A stretch of 46,495 nt of DNA, from the NCBI GenBank assembly GCA_017940255.1, contig JAGAZB010000037.1:1-46495 (forward strand), given 5' to 3'. Below the pieces are notes generated by a model. It did not search any database and had not been told where the DNA came from. It saw nothing but the letters and a program-made list of their open reading frames with translations. Shown piece after piece: positions 21,598 to 29,972 of the stretch (position 1 is its first letter; the number at the start of each line of letters is the position of its first letter). Origin of the DNA: Treponema sp. GTDB taxonomy: Bacteria > Spirochaetota > Spirochaetia > Treponematales > Treponemataceae. Both the position numbers and the translations under genes were made by a program.

Positions 21598-22305
21598 ATG
21601 AGATACAACTCTTTAATAAAGAAACTCCATCTTTCTGATGCGGACTTTGAGGACATAAAAAAGACTGTCGCAGACGCAGAAGCAAAAAGTACAGGAGAAA
21701 TTGCCGTAGCCATTGCCCCGGAAAGTGCCCACTACTCTTTTTGGGAACTGCTGGCAGGAAACATTGCGGCAGCCCTTGTACTTATCATCATGATTCCTTT
21801 TGCAGATAAAATCCGAGGACTTTACCGCATGCTTTACTGGCAGAACGAACCTTCGTGGATACTGCCCTTGTTTTATATCATCACTTGTTTTGCAACAGTT
21901 ATAATCGTCTTTTATCTGAGTAATATTCCGGCTCTGGATCGGCTGATTATTCCTTCATCGGTAAAAAGAAGCTGCGTTACTCACAGGGCAATGCGCTATT
22001 TTACAGAATCTGGAGTTTATGAAACCGCAGAGCATTCCGGTATTCTGATTTTTGTTTCTTACATGGAACATCAGGTGCGCATTGTGGCAGACGCTGGAAT
22101 TTCTGCAAAGATTTCTCAGGATATGTGGAATCTGATTGCAGATGAAATGGCTGAAAATATTGGAAAAGGACAGGTAAAAGCGGCTTTTACTACAGCAATT
22201 GAAAAATGCGGAGAGCTTCTGGCCGATAATTTTCCTCCTCACGAAGAAAACCCGAATGAACTGCCAGACGGTCTTGTAATTGTGGAGGATGAAGAATGGT
22301 TTTAA
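21598..22305 (+). CDS. TPM-domain membrane protein
   Basis: 235 residues. Starts with a cytoplasmic-looking TPM-like segment (VADAEAKSTGEIAVAI), two membrane helices (about 52-72 and 90-115), then the rest of the TPM fold (RAMRYFTESGVYETAEHSGILIFVSYMEHQVRIVADAGI, residues about 135-175 in part). The lack of a signal peptide and the internal helices match the DUF-type partner that often follows lemA. Start ATG 21598 has GAGG six bases upstream. It overlaps the next gene by 10 nt. Confidence 0.75.
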   Translation: MRYNSLIKKLHLSDADFEDIKKTVADAEAKSTGEIAVAIAPESAHYSFWELLAGNIAAALVLIIMIPFADKIRGLYRMLYWQNEPSWILPLFYIITCFATVIIVFYLSNIPALDRLIIPSSVKRSCVTHRAMRYFTESGVYETAEHSGILIFVSYMEHQVRIVADAGISAKISQDMWNLIADEMAENIGKGQVKAAFTTAIEKCGELLADNFPPHEENPNELPDGLVIVEDEEWF

Positions 22306-23093
22306 CTTCACTTAAAAAAGCAGCAGGGCTTGCAGCGGGCATTTCTCTTCTTGCAGGAAGCCTTTTTGCAGCAAAAGTGCCCGACCTGAATGGCCGAGTA
22401 AATGATTATGCAAACATTATAAACCGGGGAACTGAAGAAAAGCTTTCTTCTTATCTGCAGCAGCTGGACCAACAGGAAGGCATTCAGATTGCAGTTCTTA
22501 CAGTACCGAGCCTTGAAGGTGATGATATTGCATCCTACAGTATGAAGGTTGCCGAAAAATGGAAGCTTGGAGATTCTAAAACTGATAAGGGCGCACTTTT
22601 GGTCGTAGCCTATGCCGAGCATGATTTACGAATTGAAGTTGGCTATGGACTTGAAGATAAGCTTACCGATGCAAAGTGTGGTTTAATTATCAGAAATGTG
22701 ATTATTCCTCAGTTTAAGGAAGGGGATTATTCCGAAGGAATACTGCTTGGAGTGCAGAACATGGGCGGAATTGCAAGTGACAACGCCGAACTGGTTTCGC
22801 ACAGCGTTCAAAGAGAAGATGGTGATGAAGAAGACGGTCTGATGGGAGTAGCATTTATGATTGTCTGGCTGATTTTCTTCTTTGCGATTATCACGTCTAA
22901 GGGCGGAATCTGGAAATGGATTTTCCTGAGTAACTTTCTTGGAGGAGGACACCGGGGCGGCATTAGAAGCTACGGCAGCTCGCACAGAAGCTCGGGCTTT
23001 GGCAGCGGCTTCGGAGGAAGTGGTTTCGGCGGAGGCTCATTCCATGGTGGCGGCGGGCACTTTGGAGGTGGAGGGGCTTCTGGGCACTGGTAA
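22296..23093 (+). CDS. TPM-domain protein, YgcG-like
   Basis: 265 residues: signal peptide (about 1-25, LAGSLFAAK), a TPM domain (about 30-160; VNDYANIINRGTEEKL, IQIAVLTVPSLEGDDIASYS, ALLVVAYAEHDLRIEVGYGLE), a membrane helix (about 187-205), and a Gly/Ser/His-rich tail (GSGFGGSGFGGGSFHGGGGH) typical of YgcG-type proteins. The domain faces the periplasm. Function is not established. Overlapping start with the previous gene indicates coupling. Confidence 0.88.
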   Translation: MVLTSLKKAAGLAAGISLLAGSLFAAKVPDLNGRVNDYANIINRGTEEKLSSYLQQLDQQEGIQIAVLTVPSLEGDDIASYSMKVAEKWKLGDSKTDKGALLVVAYAEHDLRIEVGYGLEDKLTDAKCGLIIRNVIIPQFKEGDYSEGILLGVQNMGGIASDNAELVSHSVQREDGDEEDGLMGVAFMIVWLIFFFAIITSKGGIWKWIFLSNFLGGGHRGGIRSYGSSHRSSGFGSGFGGSGFGGGSFHGGGGHFGGGGASGHW

Positions 23094-23235
23094 TGTGCAT
23101 GGTAAGAGCGGGGTCTTACGCTCAGAAAGTGTTTCGCGACCATGCACCACAGTTTGCATTCGCAAACTGTGCATTTGGCCGTCGGGAGTGCCTTACTTCA
23201 AACGGGCCGGGCGCGACCATGAACCACAGTGATGA
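23094..23235. repeat. Fold-back repeats after the TPM operon
   Basis: GTGCATGGT (23095-23103) pairs with ACCATGCAC (about 23139-23147), followed by the hairpin ACAGTTTGC-ATTC-GCAAACTGT, then a GC-rich stretch with GGCCGTCGGG and GGGCC. Same architecture as the other intergenic fold-backs. Confidence 0.6.
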
Positions 23236-23266
23236 GCTACGCCACACACTTGTAACAATTTTTTTA

Positions 23267-23316
23267 TTGAATATCAACCGATTTTTTATTATATTAATTT
23301 GATAATGAGTATCAAA
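23267..23316 (+). promoter_or_regulatory. znuA promoter with Fur-family-like operator
   Basis: TTGAAT (23267-23272), 17 bp, TATATT (23290-23295). The palindrome TTTGATAATGAGTATCAAA (23298-23316) overlaps the predicted start of transcription and the ATG. Its core TGATAATGAGTATCA differs by one base from the Fur 7-1-7 consensus TGATAATnATTATCA. A Fur/Zur-type repressor bound here would block both initiation and escape. No Fur-family gene is in the window. Confidence 0.55.
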
Positions 23317-24267
23317 TTGAACAAAAAAATACTTGCAGGTGCGCTGGCTGGAATCCTTCTTTTCCCGACCTTTATATCATGCAAGGCAAAAAAAAGAGAC
23401 TTTTCGGACAAAATTAAAATTGTTAGCACAACCTTTCCTCCTTACGACTGGGCGGCGTCTGTAATTGGCACCAGCGATTCCAGAACAATTAATTCCCTGG
23501 TTGTAAAAAACGGCCTTGACCTTCACAATTTCCAGCCTTCAACTGCCGATATTGTACAGATTTCTTCGGCTGATATTTTTGTTTTTGTGGGTGGCGAAAG
23601 TGACCAGTGGGTATATGATGCCCTTAAAAATGTAACTAATCCGAATATTAAAATCATAAACCTTATGGATTTAATCCGCAAAGAACGTCAGTTATTTTTG
23701 GAAGATTGCGAAGAAGATACAGATGAAGTTGAATTTGATGAACACATCTGGCTTTCATTACGCAATGCAAAGATTTGTGTACAGGCAATTTCAGACGCAC
23801 TCTGCGAAAAAGTCCCTCTTTCTGCAGAAGAGTTCAAAAAGAACACCACAGATTATCTGGAAGAAATTGATGCACTGGATGCAAGTTTTAATTCAGTTGT
23901 AAAAACTTCAGCTCATAACACTTTAATTTTCTGCGACCGCTTTCCTTTCCGCTACCTTACAGAAGATTACGGCTTAAATTACGTCGCAGCCTTTGACGGC
24001 TGTTCAGCAGAAACAGAAGCAAGTTTTGAAACCATCGTGAAACTTTCAAACAGTCTGAACGAGTCTGGTCTAAACGCCGTTTTAGTCCTTGAAAATAATG
24101 ATAAAAAAATCGCAAAAACTGTAATTGCAAATGCGAAAAAGCCTACTTGCGATACTTTCACCCTGGATTCCCTGCAGTCAACATCTTTAAGAGATGCATT
24201 TAACGGAAAAACATATATCGGAACAATGAGAGAAAATCTGGGAACTATAAAAAAGGCATTGGAATAA
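23305..24267 (+). CDS. znuA: Metal (probably zinc) ABC transporter substrate-binding lipoprotein
   Basis: 320 residues. Lipoprotein signal ending FPTFISC (Cys26). ZnuA-like features: IVSTTFPPYDWAASVIG, NGLDLHNFQPS (first His ligand), FDEHIWLSLRNAK (second His), and FCDRFPFRYLTEDYGLNYVAAFDGCSAETEAS (residues about 210-240 in part), in which the usual third His is replaced in the DRFPF version. No long His-rich loop; an acidic stretch EDCEEDTDEVEFDEH takes its place. Zinc is the best guess; manganese or iron is possible. No Shine-Dalgarno, ATG about 3 nt after the predicted transcript start. Confidence 0.85.
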   Translation: MSIKLNKKILAGALAGILLFPTFISCKAKKRDFSDKIKIVSTTFPPYDWAASVIGTSDSRTINSLVVKNGLDLHNFQPSTADIVQISSADIFVFVGGESDQWVYDALKNVTNPNIKIINLMDLIRKERQLFLEDCEEDTDEVEFDEHIWLSLRNAKICVQAISDALCEKVPLSAEEFKKNTTDYLEEIDALDASFNSVVKTSAHNTLIFCDRFPFRYLTEDYGLNYVAAFDGCSAETEASFETIVKLSNSLNESGLNAVLVLENNDKKIAKTVIANAKKPTCDTFTLDSLQSTSLRDAFNGKTYIGTMRENLGTIKKALE

Positions 24268-24273
24268 GATAAA

Positions 24274-24954
24274 ATGGCTCAATTAACTTGTGAAAACCTT
24301 ACCTTGGGTTACAATTCCAAGGTCATTCTGGAAAATCTTAACTTCTCTGTAAATGCGGGAGACTATCTTTGCATCGTTGGAGAAAACGGTTCTGGAAAAT
24401 CAACATTGATGAAGACAATACTTCATCTTTTAAAACCTATTTCCGGCACAATCAAAACAGGAGACGGTCTACTTGCCGATGAAATTGGTTATCTTCCCCA
24501 GCAAACCGAAGTTCAGCGAGACTTTCCTGCCAGCGTACGCGAAATTGTTCTTTCCGGCTGCCAGTCACGTTGCGGACGCCGGCCTTTTTATATCAAGGAA
24601 GAGAAAAAACTTGCCCACGATACAATGGAAAAACTCGGCATTCTTCCGCTTGAACGCCGCTGCTATCGTGAACTTTCCGGCGGCCAGCAGCAGCGCGTTC
24701 TTTTAGCCCGCGCCCTTTGTGCCACTCAGAAAATGCTGCTTCTTGATGAACCTGTAACTGGTCTGGACCCTGAAGCAACAGAAGAAATGTACGAACTTAT
24801 CAAAAAATTAAATGACGATGGCATTACAATCATCATGATTTCACACGATATAGACACAGCCCTGCAATATGCCAGCCACATTCTGAATATTGGCAAAAAT
24901 ATCTTTTTTGGGGAGGCAAAGGATTATGTTCGAAACCCTGATTCAATACTTTAG
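24274..24954 (+). CDS. znuC: Metal ABC transporter ATPase
   Basis: 226-residue ATPase: Walker A GENGSGKST, Q-loop LPQQ, signature LSGGQQQRVLLARAL, Walker B MLLLDEPVTGLDP, switch SHD. FPASVREIVLSG is typical of zinc/manganese importer ATPases. It begins 7 nt after znuA and its end overlaps the permease start by 29 nt. Confidence 0.9.
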   Translation: MAQLTCENLTLGYNSKVILENLNFSVNAGDYLCIVGENGSGKSTLMKTILHLLKPISGTIKTGDGLLADEIGYLPQQTEVQRDFPASVREIVLSGCQSRCGRRPFYIKEEKKLAHDTMEKLGILPLERRCYRELSGGQQQRVLLARALCATQKMLLLDEPVTGLDPEATEEMYELIKKLNDDGITIIMISHDIDTALQYASHILNIGKNIFFGEAKDYVRNPDSIL

Positions 24955-25759
24955 TTTTCCTTTTGTACGTTACGCATTTATTGTTGGTGTACTGATTTCA
25001 CTTTGTTCTTCTCTTTTGGGCGTTACACTTGTACTAAAACGCTTTTCATTTATTGGCGATGGACTTTCACACGTAGCCTTTGGCGCCATCAGTATTGCAA
25101 CAGTATTAAATCTGACTAATAACATGTATCTGGTACTTCCAGTCACAATTATTGCAGCAATTTTGCTTCTCCGCACTGGAAAAAACACAAAAATTCAGGG
25201 AGATGCCGCAGTCGCAATGATTTCCGTTGCCTCTCTTGCCATAGGTTACCTGCTCATGAATCTTTTCTCTTCATCTTCTAACCTTACCGGCGATGTCTGC
25301 TCTACCCTTTTTGGTTCAACCTCAATTCTAACCCTCACAAAAGGCGAAGTGTGGCTCTGCACAATACTTTCCGTCCTGGTAACAATCGCATTCATCATTT
25401 TTTACAACAAAATTTTTGCAGTTACCTTTGACGAAAACTTTGCCCAGGCAATTGGAACTCACGCCAGCATTTATAATCTGGTGATTGCAATCATCATAGC
25501 AGTTATTATCGTGCTTGCTATGAATCTGGTAGGCTCACTTTTAATTTCTGCCCTGGTGATTTTCCCGGCCCTTTCTGCAATGCGCCTTTTCAAAAGCTTC
25601 CGCAGCGTAACAATCTGCTCGGCCGTAATTTCAATTTTCTGCTCATCAACAGGCCTGCTCATTTCTATTTTGGCCGGAACCCCGGTAGGAAGCACAATTG
25701 TTGCAATCGACCTGGCAGCCTTTTTGCTCTGCTCACTTTTAGAAATTTTCAGAAGGTAA
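24926..25759 (+). CDS. znuB: Metal ABC transporter permease
   Basis: 277-residue polytopic protein of the ABC-3 family with about eight membrane helices. LLGVTLVLKRFSFIGDGLSHVAFG near the start is the family hallmark; AMNLVGSLLISALVIFPALSA and AGTPVGSTIV are conserved helices. Start ATG 24926 is set by GGAGG and AAGGA just upstream, inside the end of znuC. Confidence 0.9.
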   Translation: MFETLIQYFSFPFVRYAFIVGVLISLCSSLLGVTLVLKRFSFIGDGLSHVAFGAISIATVLNLTNNMYLVLPVTIIAAILLLRTGKNTKIQGDAAVAMISVASLAIGYLLMNLFSSSSNLTGDVCSTLFGSTSILTLTKGEVWLCTILSVLVTIAFIIFYNKIFAVTFDENFAQAIGTHASIYNLVIAIIIAVIIVLAMNLVGSLLISALVIFPALSAMRLFKSFRSVTICSAVISIFCSSTGLLISILAGTPVGSTIVAIDLAAFLLCSLLEIFRR

Positions 25760-25761
25760 TA

Positions 25762-26280
25762 ATGATGAAGAAAACTCCTGCACTCCTTTTAATTTTACTT
25801 TCAATAGTGTTTTCCTCATGTGCCAAGAAATCGGGCCAGTACATTCAGGAAGTAGAAAATGTTTCTATTCCCCGGGAAGAAAAACTCCGCGAAAATGCCG
25901 AAAACAAGGTTCCGGCAGATAAAAACGCAAAAGTTGATTTTGACCTTACAAAAATGTCTCCCACAATGATTTATTCCACAGTTTTTGACATGATGATTGC
26001 CCCGGAAGACTATGAAAACAAGGTTATAAAAGTTGAAGGAATGTTTAACATCTTCATAAACGAAGTTACAAATGACCGCTATTACGCAGTTTTAGTTCAG
26101 GATGCAACGGCCTGCTGCCAGCAGGGGCTGGAATTTATCTGGATGGGAGACCACAAGTTTCCAGATGACTATCCTGAAGAGTTTTCAGAAATTGTTGTGA
26201 CGGGAACTTTTACAACTGCTGAAGAAGATGGAATCACATATTCTTATCTGAATGCCTGGTCTGTAGAAAAGGTTTTGTAG
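25762..26280 (+). CDS. Lipoprotein encoded with the metal transporter
   Basis: 172 residues, not assigned to a named family. Lipoprotein signal ending VFSSC (Cys20), a charged linker, then a compact domain (about 65-172) with a beta-rich pattern: APEDYENKVIKVEGMF, YYAVLVQDATACCQQGLEFIW, FSEIVVTGTFTTAEEDG. The adjacent cysteines (CCQQG) could bind metal. It starts 2 nt after znuB ends and is plausibly part of zinc acquisition, for instance as a metal-handling partner; this is inference from position only. Confidence 0.75.
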   Translation: MMKKTPALLLILLSIVFSSCAKKSGQYIQEVENVSIPREEKLRENAENKVPADKNAKVDFDLTKMSPTMIYSTVFDMMIAPEDYENKVIKVEGMFNIFINEVTNDRYYAVLVQDATACCQQGLEFIWMGDHKFPDDYPEEFSEIVVTGTFTTAEEDGITYSYLNAWSVEKVL

Positions 26281-26285
26281 ACACA

Positions 26286-26322
26286 AAAAAAGGCCCGGCA
26301 CAAAACACAAAAACCACCGGGC
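26286..26322 (-). terminator. Terminator of the miaB operon
   Basis: Minus strand: GCCCGG (26322-26317), 18 nt loop, CCGGGC (26298-26293), then C and a T run (26290-26285). It follows the SPOR-gene stop at 26347. Confidence 0.75.
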
Positions 26323-26346
26323 ACGCCCCTACCTTGTAGTACCCTC

Positions 26347-27366
26347 CTACTCTACCGCGTAGCAGTCATAACCAGCGTTGCGCAGCTGATCAGCCATATT
26401 ACCGGCTGCATTTTCATTTACAAGTACAATAAAATAAGTTGTTCCGCTGGCACGCTTTTCTGTTGTTATATAAGCCGGGAACCCCTTTTTCTTTGCTTCT
26501 TCTGCCAGCAGTTTTGCATTACTTTCCGTGCGGAAAAGTCCCAGCTGCCATTTAGAAAACTTAGTTTTATCATCAGCACTTTCGTTTGCTTCATTTTTAC
26601 GGTCTGAATTAGCAGATTCGGTTTGTATGCTTAAGTCCTCAGTAAAAGTACCGCTTCCCTGCTCTGCTTCACCACTTTTTGGAACAAAGAACCAGAAAGG
26701 TGTAGGCAGCAGTTGAATATCACCCTTTACAATAGCCGCTTCCATAGAAGAAGGATACTTTGAAGTAATCTCTTTGGAATAAGAAGTTTCGCCTGTTATA
26801 TACCAGAGTGTTAATAGAATTACAGGCTTCAGATTCTGCATAGACTCCACTTTAAGATATGCCTGCAGCATAACAAGAGGCTCCTGCAAATCAGAAACCT
26901 TTTCTGCCTTACACAAAGCAGACCACTGAGAATAAAGCTTTATATAGGCCTGCACTTTTTCATTTTTAGAATTTCTTACTGCAGAGTTCAGGTAATTATC
27001 AGCAGTGATATAATCTCCGCTGCTCAAAGCACAGCGCACAGCATCAAGTACAATCTGTTCGTTGGTCTTCTTTGGCATGCCTTCTGCGTCCGGGGCAGAA
27101 ATAGCCGCAGCCTGAGCGTAAGACTTTTGTGCTTCCTCATAATAAGAAAGCTGCTCCTGCAGGCTGGCAAGGAAAATGTAAGTAGAACGCTTTTCTGCGG
27201 GCACAGAAAGCTTTGGCAACTGATTTTTAATATATTCAACCGATTCTTCTACAGATTCCTTTTTGGCGGCCTCTGTAGAAATAAAACGAGCAGTTAATTC
27301 TGCCGCAAAAAGGCTTGTAGAAAGAAGTACAAGTGCAGCAGATAGAAATATTTTTTTAGACTTCAT
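26347..27366 (-). CDS. SPOR-domain protein with signal peptide
   Basis: 339 residues: signal peptide (about 1-22, LSTSLFAAE), a helical repeat-like region (about 30-220) resembling TPR repeats (YYEEAQKSYAQAAAI, SGDYITADNYLNSAV), a Ser/Glu-rich linker (about 230-265) and a C-terminal SPOR domain (FSKWQLGLFRTESNAKLLAEEAKKKGFPAYI..., about 265-339). SPOR domains bind denuded septal peptidoglycan, so a role at division sites is likely. Start ATG 27366 overlaps the end of the LapA-like gene by 11 nt; the frame further upstream is the antisense-free shadow of that gene. Confidence 0.82.
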   Translation of the reverse strand: MKSKKIFLSAALVLLSTSLFAAELTARFISTEAAKKESVEESVEYIKNQLPKLSVPAEKRSTYIFLASLQEQLSYYEEAQKSYAQAAAISAPDAEGMPKKTNEQIVLDAVRCALSSGDYITADNYLNSAVRNSKNEKVQAYIKLYSQWSALCKAEKVSDLQEPLVMLQAYLKVESMQNLKPVILLTLWYITGETSYSKEITSKYPSSMEAAIVKGDIQLLPTPFWFFVPKSGEAEQGSGTFTEDLSIQTESANSDRKNEANESADDKTKFSKWQLGLFRTESNAKLLAEEAKKKGFPAYITTEKRASGTTYFIVLVNENAAGNMADQLRNAGYDCYAVE

Positions 27367-27751
27367 TGTTGTTATTATCGGCATTTCCCGGTGCGACTGT
27401 AGGCACAATCGGATCAGAAAAAGCTTCCTCTTTATCTTTAGCGGCCTTGCGGGCTTTTTCCTTAAGTTTCTTTGTCTTCTTTTCAAGTTTAGCCTGTGCT
27501 GCTTCACGTTTCTTTGTAAGTTCTTCTCTTTTTTCAAGTTCTGCCTGGGAAGGTCCTCGAAGTTTTGCAATCAGCATAAAAAGAATTGCAACAATAATTC
27601 CAGCGCCAAAAGCAATTAAGACTAAAACTGCCGCAGGAATTTCTGTATATGTCTTAAAAAACCAGAAAGTACATGTATTTCCGATATTTAATCCTACAAA
27701 AAATGCAAGGAAAACTACAAATGCCAGAAAAAGAATCAGTGCAAAAATCAT
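27356..27751 (-). CDS. LapA-domain membrane protein
   Basis: 131 residues: two membrane helices (about 2-22 and 40-63) separated by a short loop, FWFFKTYTEIPAAVLVLIAFGAGIIVAI as in LapA/YciS proteins, then a charged Lys/Ala/Glu coiled-coil (about 70-110) and a Pro/Asn tail. In other bacteria LapA-type proteins take part in envelope/lipopolysaccharide assembly; the role here is unknown. Start 27751 has AGGAG upstream. It directly follows miaB. Confidence 0.75.
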   Translation of the reverse strand: MIFALILFLAFVVFLAFFVGLNIGNTCTFWFFKTYTEIPAAVLVLIAFGAGIIVAILFMLIAKLRGPSQAELEKREELTKKREAAQAKLEKKTKKLKEKARKAAKDKEEAFSDPIVPTVAPGNADNNNNEV

Positions 27752-27752
27752 T

Positions 27753-29156
27753 TTAAACTCCTCTTGAAGGCTCAGGTACATACTCACCGCGGTAAGTATT
27801 ACCAGAAAGCTCTGTAATTTTAACATTCACAAAGCTTCCTATCAACTTGCGGTCGGCCTTAAATGCAATTTTTTCGTGCTGTTCAATCTGTCCCAAAAGC
27901 TCTTCCTTGTTATCGCGGCTCACTCCTTCTACCAGGACAGGTACAGTTTTTCCAACACGGCGGGCCATCTGCTCCTGAGTGTGTTCCAGCTGCAAATCAA
28001 TTACCCGCTGCAGACGAGCCTTACGCACTTCTACAGGAAGCTGCTCCATTTTTGCCGCCGGTGTTCCAGAGCGAGGGTTGTAGTAGTACATCATCGCAGA
28101 TTCATATTTAACCTGACGCATTAAATCAAGGGTGAGTTCCACATCTTCTTCAGTTTCAGTCGGGAAGCCCATCATAATATCTGTGGTGAGTGATACATCA
28201 GGAATTTTTGACTTAATACGTTCCACAAGAGCAAGGTACTGTTCGCGGGTATAACGGCGGTTCATTTTTTCAAGTACAGCCGAAGAACCATGCTGAACTG
28301 GAAGATGAATATGACGGCACAAAACGCTTTCTTTTGCAATTACGTCTATTACATCATCTGTAAAATCTTTTGGATGAGAAGACATAAAGCGCACCCATTT
28401 AATTGGAGACGATGTTTCGCGTAAATGATCGGCAATTTTCTGGAGGAGCTGGGCAAAGTTTATGATTGCCCCGTCTTCTTCACCATGGTAAGAGTTTACA
28501 TTCTGCCCAATAAGAGTAACTTCCTTCACATTATACTTAGCAAGTACATCAAGCTCCTGCAAGATTTCCTTTACAGGACGACTCAACTCGCGCCCGCGCA
28601 CATAAGGAACAATACAATATGTACAGAAATTGTTGCACCCGTGCATAATCGGCACAAAAGTAGAAAATGCGCCAGGTTCCGCAGACACCGAAGCAAACTT
28701 ATACTGTTCAGTATCATCGGGTTCAAAGGCCTCACGGCCTTCTTCTATAGCAGTAATAATTTCGCTAAAGTGATGCTTTGCATAAGTGCCCACAACATAA
28801 TCAACAAAAGGATAATCCTTCTTAAATTCCTTTAAAAGGCGTTCTGCCATACAGCCCATAACTACCAGGGTAAGAGGTTTAGCTCCATTTTTTACGTATT
28901 CAACAGCCTCTTCCAGCATTTTTGTCTTTGCGCCCAGTTTACATTCGCGCACAGCCTTGAGCCCATTATACCAGCCCAAACGTCCCATAATGCGGTTTTC
29001 GGCAGTTTCGCGTACAGAGCATGTATTTATAATCGCAAGGTCAGCAGTTTGAGCAGATGGAGATTTTGTCCATCCTCTTGCAATCAAAAGCTGTTCTACA
29101 GATGCAGATTCTGCAATATTCATTTCGCATCCGTAGGTTTCAAAAAAGTATGTCAT
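27753..29156 (-). CDS. miaB: tRNA-2-methylthio-N6-dimethylallyladenosine synthase
   Basis: Radical SAM methylthiotransferase acting on i6A37 of tRNA. About 467 residues: N-terminal cluster domain (FETYGCEMN, NTCSVRETAENR, VVMGCMAERL supply its three cysteines), radical SAM CNNFCTYC with IVPYVRGRE, and a C-terminal TRAM domain (about 400-465). Start ATG 29156 is used; a TTG two codons earlier is possible. TAAAAT lies seven bases before the ATG and there is no Shine-Dalgarno, so it may be leaderless. First gene of miaB-lapA-SPOR. Confidence 0.95.
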   Translation of the reverse strand: MTYFFETYGCEMNIAESASVEQLLIARGWTKSPSAQTADLAIINTCSVRETAENRIMGRLGWYNGLKAVRECKLGAKTKMLEEAVEYVKNGAKPLTLVVMGCMAERLLKEFKKDYPFVDYVVGTYAKHHFSEIITAIEEGREAFEPDDTEQYKFASVSAEPGAFSTFVPIMHGCNNFCTYCIVPYVRGRELSRPVKEILQELDVLAKYNVKEVTLIGQNVNSYHGEEDGAIINFAQLLQKIADHLRETSSPIKWVRFMSSHPKDFTDDVIDVIAKESVLCRHIHLPVQHGSSAVLEKMNRRYTREQYLALVERIKSKIPDVSLTTDIMMGFPTETEEDVELTLDLMRQVKYESAMMYYYNPRSGTPAAKMEQLPVEVRKARLQRVIDLQLEHTQEQMARRVGKTVPVLVEGVSRDNKEELLGQIEQHEKIAFKADRKLIGSFVNVKITELSGNTYRGEYVPEPSRGV

Positions 29157-29263
29157 ATTCAATATTTTACCGAAAAATCAAAAAAAAATCCCTTTTTTTG
29201 TAACTTTTTATCGTTCTGACGGTTGTTTTAGTGTAAGCAAGAGAGAACCAAACTTGTAAACAG

Positions 29264-29366
29264 AATACCTCCTTTTTTTGTGATTAGGCTGCCGCTTTTC
29301 CTCCTTTTAGCGGCAGCCTTTTTTTTTGAACACTGTGTACCAGAGTGCACTCAGTCAGGAGGTATT
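29264..29366 (+). promoter_or_regulatory. 10 bp inverted repeat enclosing a terminator, one arm is the invertase Shine-Dalgarno
   Basis: AATACCTCCT (29264-29273) and AGGAGGTATT (29357-29366) are perfect inverted copies 83 nt apart. The right copy is the ribosome-binding site of the downstream recombinase. Between them lies the terminator at 29286-29327 and an imperfect palindrome ACTGTGTACCAGAGTGCACT (about 29332-29351, continuing CAGT). The segment may be invertible, or the left arm may pair with and hide the Shine-Dalgarno in the mRNA. Confidence 0.6.
29286..29327 (+). terminator. Strong terminator upstream of the invertase gene
   Basis: AGGCTGCCGCT (29286-29296), 12 nt loop, AGCGGCAGCCT (29309-29319), then eight more T. 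It points toward the invertase gene, 43 nt before its ATG, and would stop transcription entering from the left. Confidence 0.85.
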
Positions 29367-29369
29367 TAC

Positions 29370-29972
29370 ATGATTTACGGTTATATTCGAGTTAGCACAG
29401 ACAAGCAAACAGTTGAAAATCAGCGGTTTGAAATCATAAAGTATTCCCAGAAGGTAAATCTTGTTGTTTCAGAATGGATTGAAGAAACAATAAGCGGAAC
29501 AATTTCTCCACGAAAAAGAAAACTTGGAAAATTACTGGAAAGTACCCAAAAGGGTGATATTATTATCTGCTCCGAACTTTCAAGGCTAGGAAGAAATATG
29601 TTTATGATTATGTCCATTCTAAACTCTCTGATGGAAAGGGGTGTGATTGTTTACACTGTAAAGGAAGGCTATAAACTGGGAGAAGACCTTACAGGAAAGG
29701 TTCTGGCCTTCGCATTCAGTATTTCTGCCGAAATTGAACGCACACTTATTTCGCAGAGAACCTTAGAGGCATTAAAACGCAAACGTGCAGAAGGAGTAAA
29801 GCTTGGTCGCCCTCTGGGCAGTAAAAATCAGCATTACAAACTTTCCGGCAGTGAAAATACAATCAGAACGATGTTAGACAAAGGCTATTCAAAGGAACGA
29901 ATAAGCCGTGAACTGGGAGTTTCCCCCTCCACTCTTTATGTATTTATGAATAGAAACAATATTTCTTATTAA
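29370..29972 (+). CDS. Serine recombinase, Mpi (master DNA invertase) family
   Basis: 200-residue resolvase/invertase. Starts MIYGYIRVSTDKQTVENQRF, closely resembling the Bacteroides fragilis global invertase Mpi; catalytic Ser9 is in IRVS. WIEETISGT, SELSRLGRNM (active-site arginines), VKEGYKLG, AFAFSISAEIERTLISQRT (dimerisation helix) and LGRPLGSKN follow; a C-terminal helix-turn-helix (YSKERISRELGVSPSTLYVF) binds DNA. Mpi inverts many promoters in trans, so a role in phase variation is likely. Start ATG 29370 has AGGAGG at 7 nt. Its stop abuts the stop of the convergent RluA-family gene with no gap. Confidence 0.93.
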   Translation: MIYGYIRVSTDKQTVENQRFEIIKYSQKVNLVVSEWIEETISGTISPRKRKLGKLLESTQKGDIIICSELSRLGRNMFMIMSILNSLMERGVIVYTVKEGYKLGEDLTGKVLAFAFSISAEIERTLISQRTLEALKRKRAEGVKLGRPLGSKNQHYKLSGSENTIRTMLDKGYSKERISRELGVSPSTLYVFMNRNNISY

